From assembly GCF_000374645.1 (NCBI RefSeq), contig NZ_KB894807.1, forward strand, positions 1 to 64,000: a DNA stretch of 64,000 bases. Direction: 5' to 3'. Source of the stretch: Arhodomonas aquaeolei DSM 8974 (GTDB lineage: Bacteria; Pseudomonadota; Gammaproteobacteria; Nitrococcales; Nitrococcaceae). Positions within the stretch are counted from its first letter, which is position 1; each line of letters begins with the position of its first letter. Below, in pieces: positions 61,624 through 64,000 of the stretch. A program made the translations under genes and the position numbers. A model generated the notes under the pieces. That model did not search any database, was not told where the DNA came from, and worked only from the letters and a program-made list of their open reading frames with translations.

Positions 61624-62409
61624 TCAGGAGCGGCCCCCGGCGTCGCGCCACTGGAGGAGCTGGGCGGCGACGGCGACGCCGATCTCCGCGGGCCGCTTAC
61701 CACCCACGCCGGGCAGACCGATGGGAATGGTGAGCCCGTCGATGGTGGCCTCGTCGAGCCCGCGCTCGGCGAGGCGGCTGCGGAATCGCGCGCGCTTGGT
61801 CTTCGAGCCAATCGTGCCCACGAACGGGAAACGCCCGGCACGCAGCGCGGCGTCGACGATCTCCAGGTCGATGTCATGGCTGTGGGTCATGGCGATGACG
61901 AAGGCCCCGTCGGGCAGCGACTCGACCTCCTTCTCCGGCTGCTCGGCGAGCACCGGCTCCGCGACACCGGGCACCGCCTCCGGGAACATGCCGGGGCGAG
62001 AATCCACCCAGTGGATCCGGCAGGGCACGTCGGCGAGCACCCGGACCAGCGCCTGACCCACGTGGCCCGCGCCGAACAGGCCGATGCGGAAGGCGGCCGG
62101 CCAGACCGGCTCGAAGAGCAGCGACATGCGCCCGCCGCAGGCCTGGTCGATGGCGTCGTTGAGGGTGAAGGACTCCAGCGCCGGGCCGTCGATATTGCCC
62201 GCACCGGCGGCGAGGATCTCGCGCGCACGCTCCTGCGCCAGGTGCTCGACGGTGCCGCCGCCGAGGGTGCCGCTGGCACCCTCGGCGGTGACCAGCATCT
62301 TCGCCCCGGGCTCCCGGGGCGAGGAGCCCTCGATGGCGACGAGGGTCACCACGACGCAGGCCTCGTCGGCACGGTAGTGCCCGGCCAGGCGCTCGCTCCA
62401 GTGGCTCAT
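61624..62409 (-). CDS. xdhC: Xanthine dehydrogenase accessory protein XdhC
   Basis: 261 residues. XdhC/CoxI family: VVTLVAIEGSSPREPGAKML, GTLGGGTVEHLAQERAREIL, LFGAGHVGQALVRVLADVP (Rossmann loop), HWVDSRPGMFPEAVPG, MTHSHDIDLEIVDAALRAG and IGSKTKRARFRSRLAERGL. Inserts sulfurated molybdenum cofactor into xanthine dehydrogenase. Overlaps the xdhB stop by four bases. Confidence 0.93.
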   Translation of the reverse strand: MSHWSERLAGHYRADEACVVVTLVAIEGSSPREPGAKMLVTAEGASGTLGGGTVEHLAQERAREILAAGAGNIDGPALESFTLNDAIDQACGGRMSLLFEPVWPAAFRIGLFGAGHVGQALVRVLADVPCRIHWVDSRPGMFPEAVPGVAEPVLAEQPEKEVESLPDGAFVIAMTHSHDIDLEIVDAALRAGRFPFVGTIGSKTKRARFRSRLAERGLDEATIDGLTIPIGLPGVGGKRPAEIGVAVAAQLLQWRDAGGRS

Positions 62410-64000
62410 CCGGCGACCTCCGGCTGCGCCGCGGCAACCCCGGCGCCGACGGTCCCGCGCACCGCCTGCACGGCCATGAGCACCGCCTCCGGCGTCGCCG
62501 GGGCGTGCAGCGGCGCGGCCACGCGATAGTCGGCCGCCGAGGCGACCGCGTCCTTCAGCGCGTGGAGTACGGAGATCGCCAGCATCAGCGGCGGCTCGCC
62601 CACCGCCTTGGAACGGTAAAGGGCCTCCTCGACGTTCTCGCCCCGCTCGTAGATGCGGGCGCGGAAGTCGGCGGGCAGGTCACTGCACGCGGGGATCTTG
62701 TAGGTGGACGGCGCGTGGGTCATCAGCCGGCCGTGTTCGTCCCACCACAGCTCCTCGGTGGTCAGCCAGCCCATGCCCTGGATGAAGCCGCCCTCGATCT
62801 GGCCCATGTCGATAGCCGGGTTCAACGAGCGGCCCACGTCGTGGAGGATGTCCACCCGGGTGACGCGATACTCGCCGGTGAGCGTGTCCACCACCACCTC
62901 GGAGCAGGCCGCGCCGTAGGCGAAGTAGTAGAACGGCCGGCCGGTGCCGTCCTCGTTGATCTGGAGCTTCGGCGTGGCGTAGAAGCCCGCCGCGGAGAGC
63001 TGCACGCGGCGGAAGTAGGCGAGGCGTACCACCTCCGCGAAGGACGCGAGCTCGCGGCCGCCGGCGTACACGGCGTTGTCGCGGAAGGTGATGGCGGCGT
63101 CCGTGGACACGTCGAAGTGGTCGCGGATGACCGGAAGCAGCCGGTCGACGATCTTCGTCGCCGCGTTGTAGGCGGCGGCGCCGTTGAGGTCCGAGCCGGA
63201 GGACGCCGCCGTGGGCGAGGTGTTCGGCACCTTGCCGGTATGGGTGGCGGTGATCCGCACCCGCTCGAGGTCGATGCCGAAGACCTCCGCCACCACCTGG
63301 GCCACCTTGATGTGCAGTCCCTGGCCCATCTCGGTGCCGCCGTGATTGAGCTGGACGCTGCCGTCCTGGTAGACAAGCACCAGCGCGCCCGCCTGGTTGA
63401 GGTGCTTGGCGGTGAAGGAGATGCCGAATTTCACCGGCGTCACCGCGATGCCCTTCTTCAGCCAGGGGCTCGCCGCGTTGTACGCACGCACCGCCTCGCG
63501 TCGGCGGGCATACTCGGAGCTCGTCTCCAGCTCGCCGAGCAGCTCGGGGAGGATGTTGTCCTCCACGGTCATGCCGTAGGGGGTGATGTTGCGCTCGTCC
63601 ACGCCGTAGAGGTTACGGCGGCGCACGGCCAGCGGATCCAGGCCGAGCTCGCGGGCGATCTCCTCGATCACGTGCTCCATGCCCACCATCCCCTGGGGCC
63701 CACCGAAGCCGCGGAAGGCGGTGTTGGAGACGGTGTTGGTGCGCAGCCGCCGGGAGGTGATCTCGACGTTCTCCAGGAAGTAGGCGTTGTCCGCGTGGTA
63801 CATCGCCCGATCGGAGACGGAGTGCGAGAGGTCCGGCGCGTAGCCGCAGCGCACTGCCTGCATGAAGGTGATGCCGCGGATGCGGCCGTCGTCGTCGAAG
63901 CCCACCCGGTAGTCGATGCGCAGATCGTGGCGCTTGCCGGTCATGGTCATGTCGTCGTCGCGGTCGAGGCGGTACTTCACCGGCCGCCCCGTGCGCTGCG
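62406..64000 (-). CDS. xdhB: Xanthine dehydrogenase molybdopterin-binding subunit, 5' part outside window
   Basis: 531 codons are visible from the right edge inward, starting within QRTGRPVKYRLDRDDDM; the N-terminal third is cut off by the window end. Molybdenum site segments: NTAFRGFGGPQGMVGMEHVI, NHGGTEMGQGLHIKVAQVVA, ASSGSDLNGAAAYNA, MGQIEGGFIQGMGWLTTEEL and KAVGEPPLMLAISVLHALKD with the catalytic Glu. Oxidises hypoxanthine/xanthine in purine breakdown. The gene order xdhB-xdhC (minus strand) is normal; xdhA should lie beyond the right edge. Confidence 0.94.
   Translation of the reverse strand, partial: QRTGRPVKYRLDRDDDMTMTGKRHDLRIDYRVGFDDDGRIRGITFMQAVRCGYAPDLSHSVSDRAMYHADNAYFLENVEITSRRLRTNTVSNTAFRGFGGPQGMVGMEHVIEEIARELGLDPLAVRRRNLYGVDERNITPYGMTVEDNILPELLGELETSSEYARRREAVRAYNAASPWLKKGIAVTPVKFGISFTAKHLNQAGALVLVYQDGSVQLNHGGTEMGQGLHIKVAQVVAEVFGIDLERVRITATHTGKVPNTSPTAASSGSDLNGAAAYNAATKIVDRLLPVIRDHFDVSTDAAITFRDNAVYAGGRELASFAEVVRLAYFRRVQLSAAGFYATPKLQINEDGTGRPFYYFAYGAACSEVVVDTLTGEYRVTRVDILHDVGRSLNPAIDMGQIEGGFIQGMGWLTTEELWWDEHGRLMTHAPSTYKIPACSDLPADFRARIYERGENVEEALYRSKAVGEPPLMLAISVLHALKDAVASAADYRVAAPLHAPATPEAVLMAVQAVRGTVGAGVAAAQPEVAG

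Overview
The window is about 64 kb of a GC-rich (roughly 70%) chromosome from a gammaproteobacterium, probably a Chromatiales/Ectothiorhodospiraceae-like, possibly halophilic, sulfur-oxidising organism. This is inferred from gene content: FadE-type acyl-CoA dehydrogenase, PBP1B, DsbB, CysH of the PAPS type, split NrdJa/NrdJb class II ribonucleotide reductase, sulfide:quinone reductase, a TsuA-type sulfur permease with a rhodanese, and a SUF operon. Species cannot be named from the sequence alone. No rRNA, tRNA or CRISPR array was recognised.

Region 1 (1-5946) is clearly AT-richer than the rest and is, in my reading, a degenerate chromosomal integron. The start of an integron integrase gene lies on the + strand at 5776, under a promoter overlapped by a perfect LexA box, but the gene is internally deleted and broken off by a 114-bp tandem repeat array. 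On the other side of an attI-like region the cassettes are read away from it on the - strand: a zinc-ribbon membrane protein, two unknown proteins, a small protein with a Cas2/SinR-like pattern, and a two-gene SIR2 + HerA anti-phage system. Four attC-like sites (RYYYAAC...GTTRRRY boundaries with internal inverted repeats) separate them. The distal attC of the SIR2-HerA cassette appears to be cut by a truncated IS5-family element at the window's left edge.

Region 2 (5890-13600) has the 114-bp repeats, the class II ribonucleotide reductase pair nrdJb/nrdJa (nrdJa carries a 377-residue LAGLIDADG intein directly before the catalytic cysteine), a candidate small RNA with a strong terminator, a duplicated REP/BIME-like repeat, and a sodium:neurotransmitter-symporter family transporter.

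Region 3 (13600-29250) holds a large uncharacterised envelope protein coupled to a MORN-like protein, a patatin phospholipase with a 48-residue membrane protein, CysH, a short-chain dehydrogenase, a TerB-like protein, an MltD-type lytic transglycosylase, cardiolipin synthase, glyoxalase I, several small envelope proteins, and RmuC.

Region 4 (29300-39180) carries a HAD hydrolase, then the tight - strand operon dsbB-mrcB-TPR lipoprotein-yoaA-anion permease, and fadE in divergent orientation.

Region 5 (39240-47250) is a metal/sulfur and signalling block: a Spy-like Met/Gly-rich protein, a DUF411 protein, a small Cys-rich secreted protein, rhodanese + YeeE/YedE permease + small membrane protein, a soluble methyl-accepting protein, and a von Willebrand factor A protein with five exact 264-bp repeats.

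Region 6 (47385-64000) has the SUF Fe-S assembly operon (Rrf2 regulator, sufBCDS, sufU-like, DUF59), a SHOCT lipoprotein, glucokinase, a MarR regulator, a quinone oxidoreductase, an rRNA cytosine methyltransferase, a class I glutamine amidotransferase, sulfide:quinone reductase, xdhC and the 3' part of xdhB, which runs off the right edge.
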